54,361 bases of DNA from Hyphomonas sp. UBA5111 (GCA_002414505.1 DHZF01000157.1:305-54665); one strand, 5' to 3'; counted from the first letter of the stretch, positions 1 to 8,476 are shown. The notes: a model not told the origin generated them from the letters alone. Numbers and translations are program-made.

Positions 1-696
1 CAGGACGGGCTTGTTTCTTTTGAACCAGCCTTCCTCGATGAACTCTCGATCATCATGGATTGGTCCTTCGACTATCTCCAACGCAGCGGTGAGGGCGACC
101 CGGATGAGCGGACCTGGCTGCGCGATGAGACCGGCGGCTCCGTTTACCTGCGCCTGACCACACGCTCCATTGACCAACTCGGCCTGAAGGCGCGCGATGA
201 TGCGGATTTCCGGCGCGGCGTGGTCGATGGCGGCTATTGGCTACGGGAACCGGGCCCGAATTGCGAGGTCGTGATCGCCTATCAGGGCTGTGTCGCGCCG
301 GAAGTCATCGAAGCAGCCGGACGCATCGGCAATGACCGGCGCGATATCGGCGTACTGGCGATCACGTCCGCCGACCGGCTGAATTCCGGGTGGACCGCAG
401 CGCGGCGCGCCCGGGCAAGAGGTCAGGAGAACGCCGTCAGCCAGATCGAACGCCTGATGGGCTCGGTCTCCCGCGATGCGACCCTGATCACGGTGACCGA
501 CGGCCATCCGGCCACGCTCGCATGGATCGGATCGGTCATGGGGCACCGGACGGCGCCGCTCGGCGTCGAACATTTCGGCCAGACGGGCACGATCAAGGAT
601 CTCTACCGTCACTTCATGATCGACGCCGACGCCATCGTCGCGGCCGCAAACCATTTATCTGCGGGACGCAAGATCCGGCTGGCCAAACAGGTCTGA
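1..696 (+). CDS. Transketolase-like pyruvate/2-oxoacid dehydrogenase E1, C-terminal part
   Basis: The reading frame is open from base 1, so the gene begins left of the window; an ATG at 55 is internal. The 231 visible residues match the C-terminal end of homodimeric, thiamin-diphosphate E1 subunits (AceE/MdeB type), which decarboxylate pyruvate or a related 2-oxoacid for acetyl-CoA synthesis. The C-terminal signature is clear: HPATLAW, then GHR, GVEHFGQTG and DLYRHF, typical of the transketolase C-terminal domain. The early part holds a GGSVYLRL strand. I cannot tell pyruvate from 2-oxobutyrate specificity because the cofactor domains are missing. It ends 90 bases before the next start and looks like ordinary chromosomal background to the accessory region on its right. 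Confidence 0.85.
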   Translation, partial: QDGLVSFEPAFLDELSIIMDWSFDYLQRSGEGDPDERTWLRDETGGSVYLRLTTRSIDQLGLKARDDADFRRGVVDGGYWLREPGPNCEVVIAYQGCVAPEVIEAAGRIGNDRRDIGVLAITSADRLNSGWTAARRARARGQENAVSQIERLMGSVSRDATLITVTDGHPATLAWIGSVMGHRTAPLGVEHFGQTGTIKDLYRHFMIDADAIVAAANHLSAGRKIRLAKQV

Positions 697-786
697 GAAT
701 CTTGGAATCTTTGTCCTCGCGTGAGGACTTGTGAGCCGGGGCATCCCCATGCTGTGGTTGGCTTTAGGCGAACTCACGGAGACGAC

Positions 787-1221
787 ATGGCGATCTGGAA
801 AAACGGCACCCCTGAACTTGAATCTCTCGCCCTCCCTCAGACAGGCACGATGGTGGACCATCTCGGCATCACGGTCGTGGGCGTGACCGACAACTCCCTT
901 ACGGCCCGGATGCCGGTGGACCACCGGACCCTTCAGCCACATGGTCGCCTGCATGGCGGCGCGTCAGTCGCCCTCGCCGAAACGGTGGGCTCTATTGCGG
1001 CGAACCTCACCCTTGATTCCAAAGAACAAATTGGCGTTGGCCTTGAGATCAACGCCAACCATGTCCGACCCGTCAAAGAAGGATTCGTGTTCGGAACAGC
1101 CACCCCGGAAGCGCTTGGCCGGACCACCCAGATCTGGTCAATTCGCATCACCGACGAAACTGATCGCCTCGTCTGCATTTCGCGGTTCACGGTTGCCATT
1201 ATTCCGACGAACAGGGCCTGA
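787..1221 (+). CDS. PaaI/MenI-type hotdog thioesterase
   Basis: This is a 144-residue single hotdog domain, the normal length for PaaI/YdiI/MenI acyl-CoA thioesterases, which hydrolyse aromatic or short acyl-CoA thioesters in the cytoplasm. The family signature is visible at residues 46-70: HGRLHGGASVALAET, with the HGG turn and the acidic catalytic residue in the following helix. I chose the ATG at 787 because GGAGACG stands just upstream. A GTG in the same frame at 721 would add residues that do not look like the family. The substrate cannot be read from sequence. Two hairpins follow the stop, so this probably closes the transcription unit. Confidence 0.85.
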   Translation: MAIWKNGTPELESLALPQTGTMVDHLGITVVGVTDNSLTARMPVDHRTLQPHGRLHGGASVALAETVGSIAANLTLDSKEQIGVGLEINANHVRPVKEGFVFGTATPEALGRTTQIWSIRITDETDRLVCISRFTVAIIPTNRA

Positions 1222-1273
1222 CACGGCACGCGCGCTTCAGTTTGCGCCCCACACGCAATTTTCTTTCGCCCAA

Positions 1274-1341
1274 CAGGAAAAGCCCCCGAAATCCGCGAGG
1301 ATTTCAGGGGCTTGTTGGGTGCGGGAGGGCGCACCCAACAA
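1274..1341 (+). terminator. Two overlapping hairpins after the thioesterase gene
   Basis: Hairpin A pairs 1280-1294 with 1299-1313 (AAGCCCCCGAAATCC against GGATTTCAGGGGCTT, one C-A mismatch, four-base loop). Hairpin B pairs 1312-1323 with 1330-1341 (TTGTTGGGTGCG against CGCACCCAACAA, perfect 12 bp, six-base loop). The right arm of A and the left arm of B overlap by two bases. The CCAACA at 1270-1275 could also pair with the TGTTGG of B, lengthening A at the cost of B. A terminator for the thioesterase unit is the simplest reading. The end of the minus-strand toxin gene lies about 65 bases further on, so it may act in both directions. Confidence 0.65.
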
Positions 1342-1405
1342 AAGAGTAAGCTAGTAATTCCTTTTATTTCAGAGGGTTAGAGGTTTCCCTGCGAGCAACG
1401 ATCAT

Positions 1406-2347
1406 TCAAAGTTCCGGCAGGCGCCGGCTGATGCGTGCCAGAATATCGTCAAAGAGTGCAGGCTCCCTGTAGTAAAGCGCTCGTGACTTCGCATAAGCGT
1501 CCGCGTACGCCTTTCGCGTTTCTGCGTCGCTCAACAGAAAGGCTTCGTTCCTGGTGAGGTCCGGTTCATCTGCCTTGCGGAACCTTTTGGCCTTGTGGTC
1601 CTTGTACGCGTCTGTTCCGATGAACTCTTTCACTGAGGCGTCAGCGAGCAGGCAGTACACGTCATAATAGTGGCGCATGAAATTGACAGGCATGTCGCCG
1701 TCCGCCTGCTGCTTTCGGAATTTCGTTGAGATGGTCTGGAGCTTTTCGACAAAAGTATAGCCCGGCTCATAGCAAGGCACATCGACCGCGCGGGTGTCGG
1801 TCAGGTCTGCAATCCCACTCTCGACTGCAAGTTCGTAAGCCCAGGACGAAATCGTACATGGCCGGTTCGGCGCCACCTGGTCGAACCCGACTTCGAGCAG
1901 GATGCCTGCCTTCAGCCCTTCTGGCAGTGGATTCACCGACTCATACTTCAATCGAATGCCTGCGCCGCGATAGTGGCGTGTGTCGTCGAACTCTTCGTCG
2001 CGGACCACTTCGATAATGCCAGGAATTTTGATGGCTTCGGCCAGACCGTTGAAGAATTCGAGACGCGCCTTTACCTGCGCAGGCTTGTTGTGGTTTGGGC
2101 CATACTGGAGGTCGGTCTCTGGGTGGATCAGGATGTCGATGTCTTCCGAAAAACGGTCGATGAGGCCGTATCCCTTTGACAGCGAAGTTCCGCCTTTCAG
2201 CTCAAACTTATAGTCAAGCTGCTGCAGTCCCCAGAGGCAGTGCATCAACCAGTAGTCTTTTTCGATGAGGCCCGGATCGATAGTGTTGTTTCGCGCAGCA
2301 ACAGCGATGAGGTCGGCAAAATCAGGCAGTGCGTGCAGGAGGGTCAC
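1406..2347 (-). CDS. AbiEii-type nucleotidyltransferase toxin
   Basis: This 313-residue protein has the nucleotidyltransferase signature of the AbiEii/AbiGii toxin family: LKGGTSLSKGYG followed by FSEDIDI, giving the GG-T/S-K motif and the Asp pair that binds metal. Family members (AbiEii, MenT) transfer nucleotides to RNA targets such as tRNA acceptor ends and stop growth unless neutralised; AbiE systems were found as phage abortive-infection loci. The GTG start overlaps the stop of the upstream antitoxin gene by four bases, so the two are translationally coupled. Length and all visible motifs suggest an intact toxin. The exact target is unknown. Confidence 0.85.
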   Translation of the reverse strand: MTLLHALPDFADLIAVAARNNTIDPGLIEKDYWLMHCLWGLQQLDYKFELKGGTSLSKGYGLIDRFSEDIDILIHPETDLQYGPNHNKPAQVKARLEFFNGLAEAIKIPGIIEVVRDEEFDDTRHYRGAGIRLKYESVNPLPEGLKAGILLEVGFDQVAPNRPCTISSWAYELAVESGIADLTDTRAVDVPCYEPGYTFVEKLQTISTKFRKQQADGDMPVNFMRHYYDVYCLLADASVKEFIGTDAYKDHKAKRFRKADEPDLTRNEAFLLSDAETRKAYADAYAKSRALYYREPALFDDILARISRRLPEL

Positions 2348-2937
2348 GCGGCGGTTGCCTGATCAGGGTTCAATACAGGCTTGAGGAGCCTTGCAGCCCG
2401 CGCCGATCCGAAATCCTTCACCGCACGTGACAGTCGCGCGCGGTCCATACGTCGCGCACGCCTAAGTGCCTTGGGAAGCACTGCTGCCTTTTCCTCGGGA
2501 AGCCGATCGAGGTTGTGCAACAGATCCACCAGGAGGAATTCTTCGCTGAGGTTTGAAGGAACAGAGGTCCGCATGCGGAAGTCATAGCGTCGGCCATCCA
2601 GCTCGAAATGGCCGTGCCGTTTGCGATTATAAACTACCGGCTCATTGTAGAGCTGCGTCGTTCCCAATTCGAGGCTGTTATAGGCGTTTGGCGAAACCAT
2701 AAGAAACCGGTCATCCCCCAGGAATGACTCAACCAGCTTCTCCGGCTTGGCGGGTGCCTGCCCGAACCGAGTTTTCTTCGGAGCCATATAGAGCCCTGCC
2801 CCAACCTTTTCGAGGCGTCCTTCGTCAAGCAGCTGTCCAACATGTCGATCGACAGCGTTTGACCAGGTCGCAAGCTCCTTGCGCCGGTACACCTGTCCGG
2901 GGCGCAATTTCCTTTTTAGTTTTGCAAGCGCGGTCAT
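2344..2937 (-). CDS. AbiEi/DUF6088-like antitoxin of the AbiE pair
   Basis: The 197-residue protein precedes the nucleotidyltransferase toxin and overlaps it by four bases, the usual antitoxin-first order of AbiE loci. The first 60 residues look like a winged helix (VYRRKEL, a helix with DRHVGQLLDEGRLEKVG, then a GLYMAP wing), as in AbiEi antitoxins, which bind DNA and repress their own promoter. The remainder, with NAYNSLELGTTQLYN and a basic C-terminal helix, fits the DUF6088/AbiEi C-terminal region that neutralises the toxin. I recognise the family from context and domain layout more than from strong motifs. Confidence 0.75.
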   Translation of the reverse strand: MTALAKLKRKLRPGQVYRRKELATWSNAVDRHVGQLLDEGRLEKVGAGLYMAPKKTRFGQAPAKPEKLVESFLGDDRFLMVSPNAYNSLELGTTQLYNEPVVYNRKRHGHFELDGRRYDFRMRTSVPSNLSEEFLLVDLLHNLDRLPEEKAAVLPKALRRARRMDRARLSRAVKDFGSARAARLLKPVLNPDQATAA

Positions 2938-3526
2938 GTTCTGTCTCCATCACCCACAATATAGGGGTCATGCTCCATATTATGCAACATTTCTTATTAA
3001 AAAGTCATGCACAACAAAGACAATAAATACTCTCGACACAGGTGCAAGATATTGATTTTACGATGTTTTATAGAATGAGGAAGCAGGTCTCTTAATCACC
3101 GGAATGGCACAATCTGTACTAAACAAAAGGGTCTGGGGTCCAATTTATTTATGAATTGAAGCTCGTACGCAGCGAAACCAGGTTGCACTTTCGCCAAGAG
3201 CCGACAATGGATTCCGAACCGCGAGTGACGCGCCCGGTAATCGTGCTTGAAATTAAATTAATTCAACGCACTATGGCGCTCGAAACTTCGCTTGTTGTGC
3301 AGATTGTTTGCAATTTGTAGTGCAAACTGTGGTGCAGCCCTTTCGTGTTGTCAAAGTTCGACGCTGCCTATCAGCGACATTCGCATCGCTAACATGATTT
3401 GCTGGCCGTTCAAATTCGCGCTGGAGCGTAGCCATGCAACTTTTCGCTCGGGACTGACCCGCGGGTCTGGGTTGATCCTGCTCCGTTACGACAAACCTTG
3501 AGTGCTCAGAGGTTCTTTCTTGATTT
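2938..3526. other. AT-rich gap between AbiE pair and copper island
   Basis: Nearly 600 bases hold no convincing gene. The part from about 2940 to 3320 is clearly more AT-rich than its surroundings. The only structure I could pick out beyond the AbiE promoter is a 12-base perfect palindrome, GACCCGCGGGTC, at 3456-3467. Short open frames here have no start signal or recognisable motif. It looks like junction DNA between an acquired toxin/antitoxin module and the copper genes. Confidence 0.5.
2958..2981. promoter_or_regulatory. Imperfect inverted repeat upstream of the antitoxin
   Basis: About 20 bases upstream of the antitoxin start, AATAT and GG on one side face CC and ATATT on the other across a short centre. 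AbiEi antitoxins autoregulate through inverted repeats at this kind of position, so it may be the operator. The match is imperfect and I rate it low. Confidence 0.3.
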
Positions 3527-3543
3527 AAACCCCTATGGGGTAT
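3527..3543. promoter_or_regulatory. CsoR-type operator 1 (copL-position/copAB unit)
   Basis: AAACCC-CTATG-GGGTAT, containing the perfect ACCCC-TAT-GGGGT at 3529-3541. It shares half-sites and the five-base spacing with sites at 7815-7831 and 11876-11894. Copper-sensing CsoR-family repressors bind sites of the TACCC-N-GGGTA kind. It ends 11 bases before the first ATG, so a TATAAG box at 3541-3546 would give an almost leaderless transcript. Confidence 0.7.
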
Positions 3544-3554
3544 AAGTGGTAGTC

Positions 3555-3941
3555 ATGAACTTTGTTGTCGCAACTCTCGTGACGGTATTTTTCAGCCTGT
3601 CGCAGGTGCTCTGCGCGTGTCCCGTCGATATGTCGGCGACGAACAGCATGGCAACCGAGTTCACCGCTCATTCTCACCAGGCGCCCGCCGATGGGCCTGA
3701 GGCGCCCTGCGATGATGAGACTGATCACTGCAAGCTTCAGACAGCAACGGTCGCCCAAGCCGACAAGACGGCGAACCCGGTCCAGCACGTATTAGGCGAT
3801 ACGACGCCCATCGGGCTTGCTACACCCTCATGGCAACACGCATGGAAGCGCGTCGTCAATGTCCGCACGCCCTGGCCTGAGGTCCGAAGTTACCTGCTGC
3901 AACAAACGCCAGTCACATTAAAGGTGCGTTCCCTGAGCTGA
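3555..3941 (+). CDS. Small secreted His/Cys protein in the copL position
   Basis: This 128-residue protein starts with a hydrophobic signal segment ending in SQVLCACP, which could be cut by signal peptidase I or, less likely, be a lipobox Cys. The mature part is rich in His, Cys, Asp and Met (HSHQ, a CDDETDHC cluster near residue 60), as expected for periplasmic copper binding. It sits directly before copA and copB, like the small His/Cys proteins of Xanthomonas copLAB operons; the assignment rests on place and composition, not firm homology. A GTG at 3546 is an alternative start but overlaps the promoter. No Shine-Dalgarno sequence is visible, fitting leaderless translation. Confidence 0.6.
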   Translation: MNFVVATLVTVFFSLSQVLCACPVDMSATNSMATEFTAHSHQAPADGPEAPCDDETDHCKLQTATVAQADKTANPVQHVLGDTTPIGLATPSWQHAWKRVVNVRTPWPEVRSYLLQQTPVTLKVRSLS

Positions 3942-3999
3942 TTTCGTGCGTCGCTGCATTAGCAGCCCGATTGCATAAATTCACCTCACGGAGACGATT

Positions 4000-5841
4000 A
4001 TGTTGAACAGACGACATATGCTGCAGACGGTGCTCGGCACCGGCGCAGCCTGGGGGGCAAGCAGCCTCCTGCCCGCTTGGGCAAAATCTTCCAGCAACGG
4101 AAACCTTGGTGTGCCCTCACTTTCGGGCACGCGCTTCGACCTCGAAATCGGGCAGTTCCCGGTCAGGCTCAACGGCAAAGTCGGTATGGCAACCGGAATC
4201 AATGGCACACTTCCCGGTCCGCTCTTGCGGTTGCGCGAGGGCGATGACGTTACAATGAACGTCACCAACCGGCTTGCCGAAGACACTTCGATCCATTGGC
4301 ACGGACTGCTTGTCCCCTTCCATATGGACGGCGTGCCGGGCGTCAGCTTCCCGGGCATCAAACCGGGCGAAACGTTCAAATATCAGTTCAAGGTGCCGCA
4401 AAATGGCACTTACTGGTATCACTCCCATTCTGGTCTGCAGGAACAACTCGGCCATTACGGTCCGATCGTCATAGATCCGGCAGGTACAGACCCAGTGGCT
4501 TATGACCGGGAATATGTTCTCGTCCTCAGCGACTGGAGTTTCACGCATCCGCACCGGATCTTCGACAAGCTCAAGAAGAATGCCGAGAGCCTGAATTTCA
4601 ACCGCCCGACCCTGTCGAACCCAACCGGACTTGGCGGCATGTGGGGGCAGATGCGAATGAGCCCGCGCGATCTCGCAGACGTGACCGGCGAAACCTACAC
4701 CTACCTGATCAATGGCCATTCGACGGCCGATAATTTCAATATGGTCTTCCAGCCGGGCGAGCGGGTTCGCCTGCGCATTATCAACGCCTCCGCCATGACC
4801 CTCTTCAATGTCCGCCTCCCGGGCTTGCCGATGACGGTGGTCCAGGCCGACGGTCTGAATGTCCAGCCGGTTGAGACCGACGAGTTCCAGATGGGCGTGG
4901 CCGAGACGTATGATGTCATCATCGCGCCGACCGAAGCGCGCGCCTACGCCTTTGTTGCCGAATCGATCGACCGCTCCGGCCAGGCCGTCGCCACGCTCGG
5001 CCCGCGTGCCGGTATGCGGGTCGATGCGCCTGCGCTTCGAGCTGTGCCGATGCTGACCATGCGGGACATGGGAATGGCTCATGGAGACATGGCGGGCATG
5101 TCAGGCATGGGGAGAATGGATCATGGTCGGGACACCCCGACGGCCGGGGACGACATGAAAGGCCACGACATGGGTGCCATGTCGATGATGCCCGATCCTC
5201 ATGGTCCGGCGGTCCAGCCCGTCAAGATTGAAGCAGATATAGAGCGCGGCCCCGGTGTCGCAAAAGTATCAGGCATGACGATGAGCCGCTTGGGCGAACC
5301 CGGTCTCGGGCTTGATGATGTCCCCCACCGCACGCTCACCTATAACCAGCTTCGCGCGCTCGACATGAATGAGGACCATCGCCCGCCTGGCCGCGAAATT
5401 GTCATTCATCTGACGTCGAACATGGAACGCTACATGTGGTCGTTCGACGGTGTAAAATTCTCCGAGGTAACCGAGTCAATCAAGTTCTACGAGGGTGAAC
5501 GTGTTCGCCTGACGCTCGTAAACGATACAATGATGCCACACCCGATCCATTTGCACGGCATGTTTTTCGATCTCGTGAATGGCGGTGGTCATCACATGCC
5601 TCGAAAGCACACAGTAACGGTCAAGCCTGCAGACAGGGTCAGCGTCGACATCACCGCAGAACATGTCGGTGACTGGGCGTTCCACTGCCATCTGCTTTAC
5701 CACATGCACGCTGGCATGATGCAGGTCGTCAGCGTCATTCCGCCAGCAGACGATACGACACCAGCTGAAAAAATGCCGGCAGGTCAGATGAATATGCCCA
5801 TGGACCATCACGGCATGAACCATGGGGAGGGAAAATCATGA
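4000..5841 (+). CDS. copA: Periplasmic multicopper oxidase CopA (Pco/Cop type)
   Basis: A 613-residue copper-resistance oxidase, which probably oxidises Cu(I) to the less toxic Cu(II) in the periplasm. The N-terminus has a Tat-like signal (NRRHML, hydrophobic stretch, PAWA cut near residue 28). All four copper-ligand motifs of the three-cupredoxin fold are present: HWHG near residue 99, HSHSG near 141, HPIHLHG near 513 and HCHLLYHMHAGMM near 561. Between domains, residues about 355-400 form a Met/His-rich stretch (repeated MxGM, GHDMG) that in this family binds extra copper. GGAG stands just before the ATG. The stop overlaps the copB start. Confidence 0.95.
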   Translation: MLNRRHMLQTVLGTGAAWGASSLLPAWAKSSSNGNLGVPSLSGTRFDLEIGQFPVRLNGKVGMATGINGTLPGPLLRLREGDDVTMNVTNRLAEDTSIHWHGLLVPFHMDGVPGVSFPGIKPGETFKYQFKVPQNGTYWYHSHSGLQEQLGHYGPIVIDPAGTDPVAYDREYVLVLSDWSFTHPHRIFDKLKKNAESLNFNRPTLSNPTGLGGMWGQMRMSPRDLADVTGETYTYLINGHSTADNFNMVFQPGERVRLRIINASAMTLFNVRLPGLPMTVVQADGLNVQPVETDEFQMGVAETYDVIIAPTEARAYAFVAESIDRSGQAVATLGPRAGMRVDAPALRAVPMLTMRDMGMAHGDMAGMSGMGRMDHGRDTPTAGDDMKGHDMGAMSMMPDPHGPAVQPVKIEADIERGPGVAKVSGMTMSRLGEPGLGLDDVPHRTLTYNQLRALDMNEDHRPPGREIVIHLTSNMERYMWSFDGVKFSEVTESIKFYEGERVRLTLVNDTMMPHPIHLHGMFFDLVNGGGHHMPRKHTVTVKPADRVSVDITAEHVGDWAFHCHLLYHMHAGMMQVVSVIPPADDTTPAEKMPAGQMNMPMDHHGMNHGEGKS

Positions 5842-6641
5842 TGAAACCGAATTTGGCAGCCCCTCTCCTCCTCGGCTTCGCGCTCTACGCGACCGGCAGC
5901 GCGTTCGCGGAAGACACAAATCAAACCCCGCCCTGGGATCAGGCCGACGCCATCTACGGCGAGGATGCAATGGCGGACGCTCGCCGGGACGTTCTTGCGG
6001 AAGGCGGAGACCAGAAGAGCTTCTACATCCTCTTCAACCAGCTCGAGGCTCAGATGTCTGACGAGGGCGACAGTTTGTACTGGAACGGACAGGCTTGGTA
6101 TGGGGGCGATATCAACAAGCTCTGGTTCAAGAGCGAGGGCCGCGCCTCTCTGAATGGAGAGGGCGTGGATGATGCCGAGATCCAGGCGCTCTATTCCCGC
6201 GCGGTTGCGCCTTTCTGGAATGTTCAGGCGGGCGTTCGCTACGACATCGAACCGGATAGTCTCGCGCATGGGGTCGTCGCACTGAATGGTCTGGCGCCCT
6301 ACTGGTTCGAAGTCGACGCTTCCGCCTTTCTCAGTGAAAAAGGCGATGTAACGGCCCGCATCGAGGCTGAATATGAGTTGCTCCTGACCCAGCGGTTGAT
6401 CTTGCAGCCTCGGATCGAAGCAAATCTTTCCGCGCAGGACATACCGGAAAGGGAAACGGGCGCGGGACTTAGCACACTCGATGCCGGCTTGCGGCTTCGT
6501 TATGAAATCAGGAGGGAGTTTGCGCCTTATGTCGGCGTCGAATGGCAAAGCGCCTTCGGTGAGACACGCGACATGATCAAAGCCGCAGGCGGTGAAGGCG
6601 ACGATATCGTCTTTCTCGTGGGCCTGCGGACCTGGTATTAG
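5838..6641 (+). CDS. copB: Outer-membrane copper resistance protein CopB
   Basis: A 267-residue CopB/PcoB family protein, an outer-membrane barrel that acts with CopA in copper resistance. A signal peptide covers residues 1-23 (cut near AFA-ED). The barrel ends in the aromatic LRTWY, the terminal strand signal for insertion. Family stretches are visible: EAEYELLLTQRLILQPR, SAQDIPE, LRLRYEI and EFAPYVGVEW. It lacks the long Met/His-rich N-terminal region of some homologues. The start overlaps the copA stop, so the two are coupled. The 3' half is duplicated at 7838-8242. Confidence 0.92.
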   Translation: MMKPNLAAPLLLGFALYATGSAFAEDTNQTPPWDQADAIYGEDAMADARRDVLAEGGDQKSFYILFNQLEAQMSDEGDSLYWNGQAWYGGDINKLWFKSEGRASLNGEGVDDAEIQALYSRAVAPFWNVQAGVRYDIEPDSLAHGVVALNGLAPYWFEVDASAFLSEKGDVTARIEAEYELLLTQRLILQPRIEANLSAQDIPERETGAGLSTLDAGLRLRYEIRREFAPYVGVEWQSAFGETRDMIKAAGGEGDDIVFLVGLRTWY

Positions 6642-6650
6642 GAGAACAAA

Positions 6651-7745
6651 ATGGGCGGTTTCATAGAACCCAATATTCACCCCGTGCTGGTGCATTTTAC
6701 CTATGCCCTCGGCACATCTGCAGCCTTGGCATATGTGGCTGGCCTCCTCGTACCTGCAGGCCGCTGGCGCGACAGCCTTCGACCGGCCGCCGACTGGATG
6801 CTGGCATTGGCTGCCTTGGCGGTTCTGGCCACCATCGCGGCCGGGTTTCAGGCCTATTACAGCGTTGCTCACGATGCGCCGTCCCATGAAGCGATGACAA
6901 CCCATCGCAACTGGGCTGTTCCCACGGGCCTCGCATTACTGGCCCTCGCCGGTTGGCGCTGGCTGAGAAGGGCCTCGTCGCCCGGCCCGGTATTTGCGAT
7001 CAGTGCCCTGGCGGTGGCAGGTCTTTTGACGGTTACAGCGTGGTGGGGAGGCACAATTGTCTACAAGTACGGACTTGGCGTGCAGACCCTTCCTGAAGCC
7101 AGCGGGCCAGGCCACGATCATGATCATGGCGGCGGAGCCGGTCATGGCGACCAAGGCACCGTAAATTCAACAGACGATCATCAAGACGCTCACGGAGCGC
7201 CTCCATCCGACACGATGGATGGATCATCGGCGAGCGGCGATGGACATGATCACGACCATACCGACGGTGCAGCTGATCGAGAAATGTCAGGCACGGTCCC
7301 CGCCGGACACGACAACTCCGACGGCCATCACGACACCAAACCGGTCTCGACTGATGAACAGGCGATCCTGGATATCATGGCCGCGATCGAAACCGGTTGG
7401 GAGACCGGCGATGGCGAACTGTTCCGACAGAACTTTCTCGACTGGTCAGGCGCCCGGTACTTTGAGTCAGGCGGCGAGAATACTGGCCTGCTCGACCTTG
7501 TCGAAAATCATGTCGAGCCCGAAAAAGATACCATTCCGGATCTCGAACTCGACTTCTCGAATATAGACGTGCAATTCGAGGGAAGTGACTTTGCATGGGC
7601 TGTCGCGGACACAGCGATCAGTGGAACGTTCAGCTCCAATGGCGAACGCCTGGAGCGTATCGGGAAACAAACGGTGCTGTTCCGCAAGGTCGCCGGCACC
7701 TGGCAGGTCATTCACACGCACTCGTCCTCTCGTGCGCCGCGATAA
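6651..7745 (+). CDS. DUF2231-like membrane protein with His-rich linker and NTF2-like domain
   Basis: The 364 residues divide into three parts. Residues 1-145 carry about four membrane segments starting with IEPNIHPVLVHFTYAL, typical of DUF2231 membrane proteins. Residues 145-235 are a linker rich in His, Asp and Gly (GHDHDHGGG, GHDHDHTDG, HDNSDGHHD) likely to bind copper or zinc. Residues 238-364 resemble a SnoaL/DUF4440 NTF2-like domain (ILDIMAAIETGWETGDGE, then GTWQVIHTHSS). It follows copB by nine bases and is co-transcribed. A paralogue lies at 8596-9633. I know no assigned function for this combination; a periplasmic metal-binding role is inferred from composition and place. Confidence 0.75.
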   Translation: MGGFIEPNIHPVLVHFTYALGTSAALAYVAGLLVPAGRWRDSLRPAADWMLALAALAVLATIAAGFQAYYSVAHDAPSHEAMTTHRNWAVPTGLALLALAGWRWLRRASSPGPVFAISALAVAGLLTVTAWWGGTIVYKYGLGVQTLPEASGPGHDHDHGGGAGHGDQGTVNSTDDHQDAHGAPPSDTMDGSSASGDGHDHDHTDGAADREMSGTVPAGHDNSDGHHDTKPVSTDEQAILDIMAAIETGWETGDGELFRQNFLDWSGARYFESGGENTGLLDLVENHVEPEKDTIPDLELDFSNIDVQFEGSDFAWAVADTAISGTFSSNGERLERIGKQTVLFRKVAGTWQVIHTHSSSRAPR

Positions 7746-7814
7746 GGAGGAAATCCAAACTGCCGCGTGCTGGCCAAGTTGAAATGCAATCGGCAAGCGG
7801 CGATGATATTGAGT

Positions 7815-7831
7815 ATACCCCATATGGGTAT
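7815..7831. promoter_or_regulatory. CsoR-type operator 2 (truncated copB unit)
   Basis: ATACCC-CATAT-GGGTAT is a perfect inverted repeat with six-base arms and a five-base centre, matching the sites at 3527 and 11876. TTGAGT at 7809-7814 could be a -35 box and TATTAG at 7829-7834 a -10, although the 14-base spacing is short. The next ATG is only seven bases after the operator. Confidence 0.72.
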
Positions 7832-7837
7832 TAGGTC

Positions 7838-8242
7838 ATGACTGTCCTGTCCTTCCCCCAGAAACCCTACTTCAAACTGGCCCATAAAGTGCGGGCTGGA
7901 CATTGGTTTGAAGCTGACGCTGCTGCCTTTGTAAGCACCGAAGGCGACGTCACGGCGCGGGTCGAGGCCGAATATGAGTTGCTGCTAACCCAACGTCTGA
8001 TCCTTCAACCCCGCTTAGAAGCGAGCCTCTCCGCTCAGGATATTCCTGACCTGCAGCTCGGTTCAGGTTTGACCAGCGTCGATGCCGGCCTGCGCCTTCG
8101 CTACGAAATTGTTCGCGAATTCGCGCCATATATTGGCGTCGAATGGCAAAGCGCTATTGGCGATACCGCAGACTTCATTGAGGCGTCTGGAGGCGAAAAA
8201 GATCAAACGGCATTGCTCGTCGGTGTGCGAACCTGGTTCTAA
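7838..8242 (+). pseudogene. Truncated copB duplicate (C-terminal barrel half)
   Basis: The frame encodes 134 residues, of which residues 23-134 align with the last 112 or so of CopB at 5838: WFEADAAAF against WFEVDASAF, EAEYELLLTQRLILQPR identical, EFAPYIGVEWQSA, and a terminal VRTWF. The first 22 residues do not match CopB and contain no signal peptide, so the product could not reach the outer membrane normally. It looks like the 3' half of a second copB left after duplication and deletion, now joined to a CsoR-type operator just upstream. The frame itself is free of stops, so a short cytoplasmic product cannot be excluded. Confidence 0.75.
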
Positions 8243-8260
8243 ACATGATGGAGATCTAAA

Positions 8261-8476
8261 TTGGCCGATATGTGGCATATGATTTTCGGCAATCTTGGCG
8301 CGCTGATTTTTTGGGGCGTCCTGGCATTGCTGATCTATGTCGCTGTGCGTGCGACCATCAATCGGGTCGGGTCGGACTCCAAGTCCAACGACCCGGTCGA
8401 TATCCTCCGGCGACGATATGCGCGCGGCGAAATAGACAAGGAAGAATTTGATCGTCGCATGAAAGACCTGACCTAA
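8261..8476 (+). CDS. Small membrane protein with SHOCT domain
   Basis: A 71-residue protein with one membrane helix (residues about 9-31, LGALIFWGVLALLIYVAV) followed by a SHOCT module, DILRRRYARGEIDKEEFDRRM. SHOCT is a short helical hairpin often found at the C-terminus of small membrane proteins and thought to mediate oligomerisation. I chose the TTG at 8261 because GGAG lies seven bases before it; an ATG at 8270 would give 68 residues. It sits between the truncated copB and the second DUF2231 gene and is probably co-transcribed with them. Confidence 0.78.
   Translation: MADMWHMIFGNLGALIFWGVLALLIYVAVRATINRVGSDSKSNDPVDILRRRYARGEIDKEEFDRRMKDLT

Noticed and set aside
4117..5082. A 321-residue minus-strand open frame under copA
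   Set aside because: It is the mirror of the clearly real multicopper oxidase gene; composition (His, Arg, Asp mix) is typical of antisense frames in GC-rich genes.
5808..6905. A 365-residue minus-strand frame opposite copB
   Set aside because: It covers copB and the start of the DUF2231 gene, both with strong family motifs; no motif of its own.
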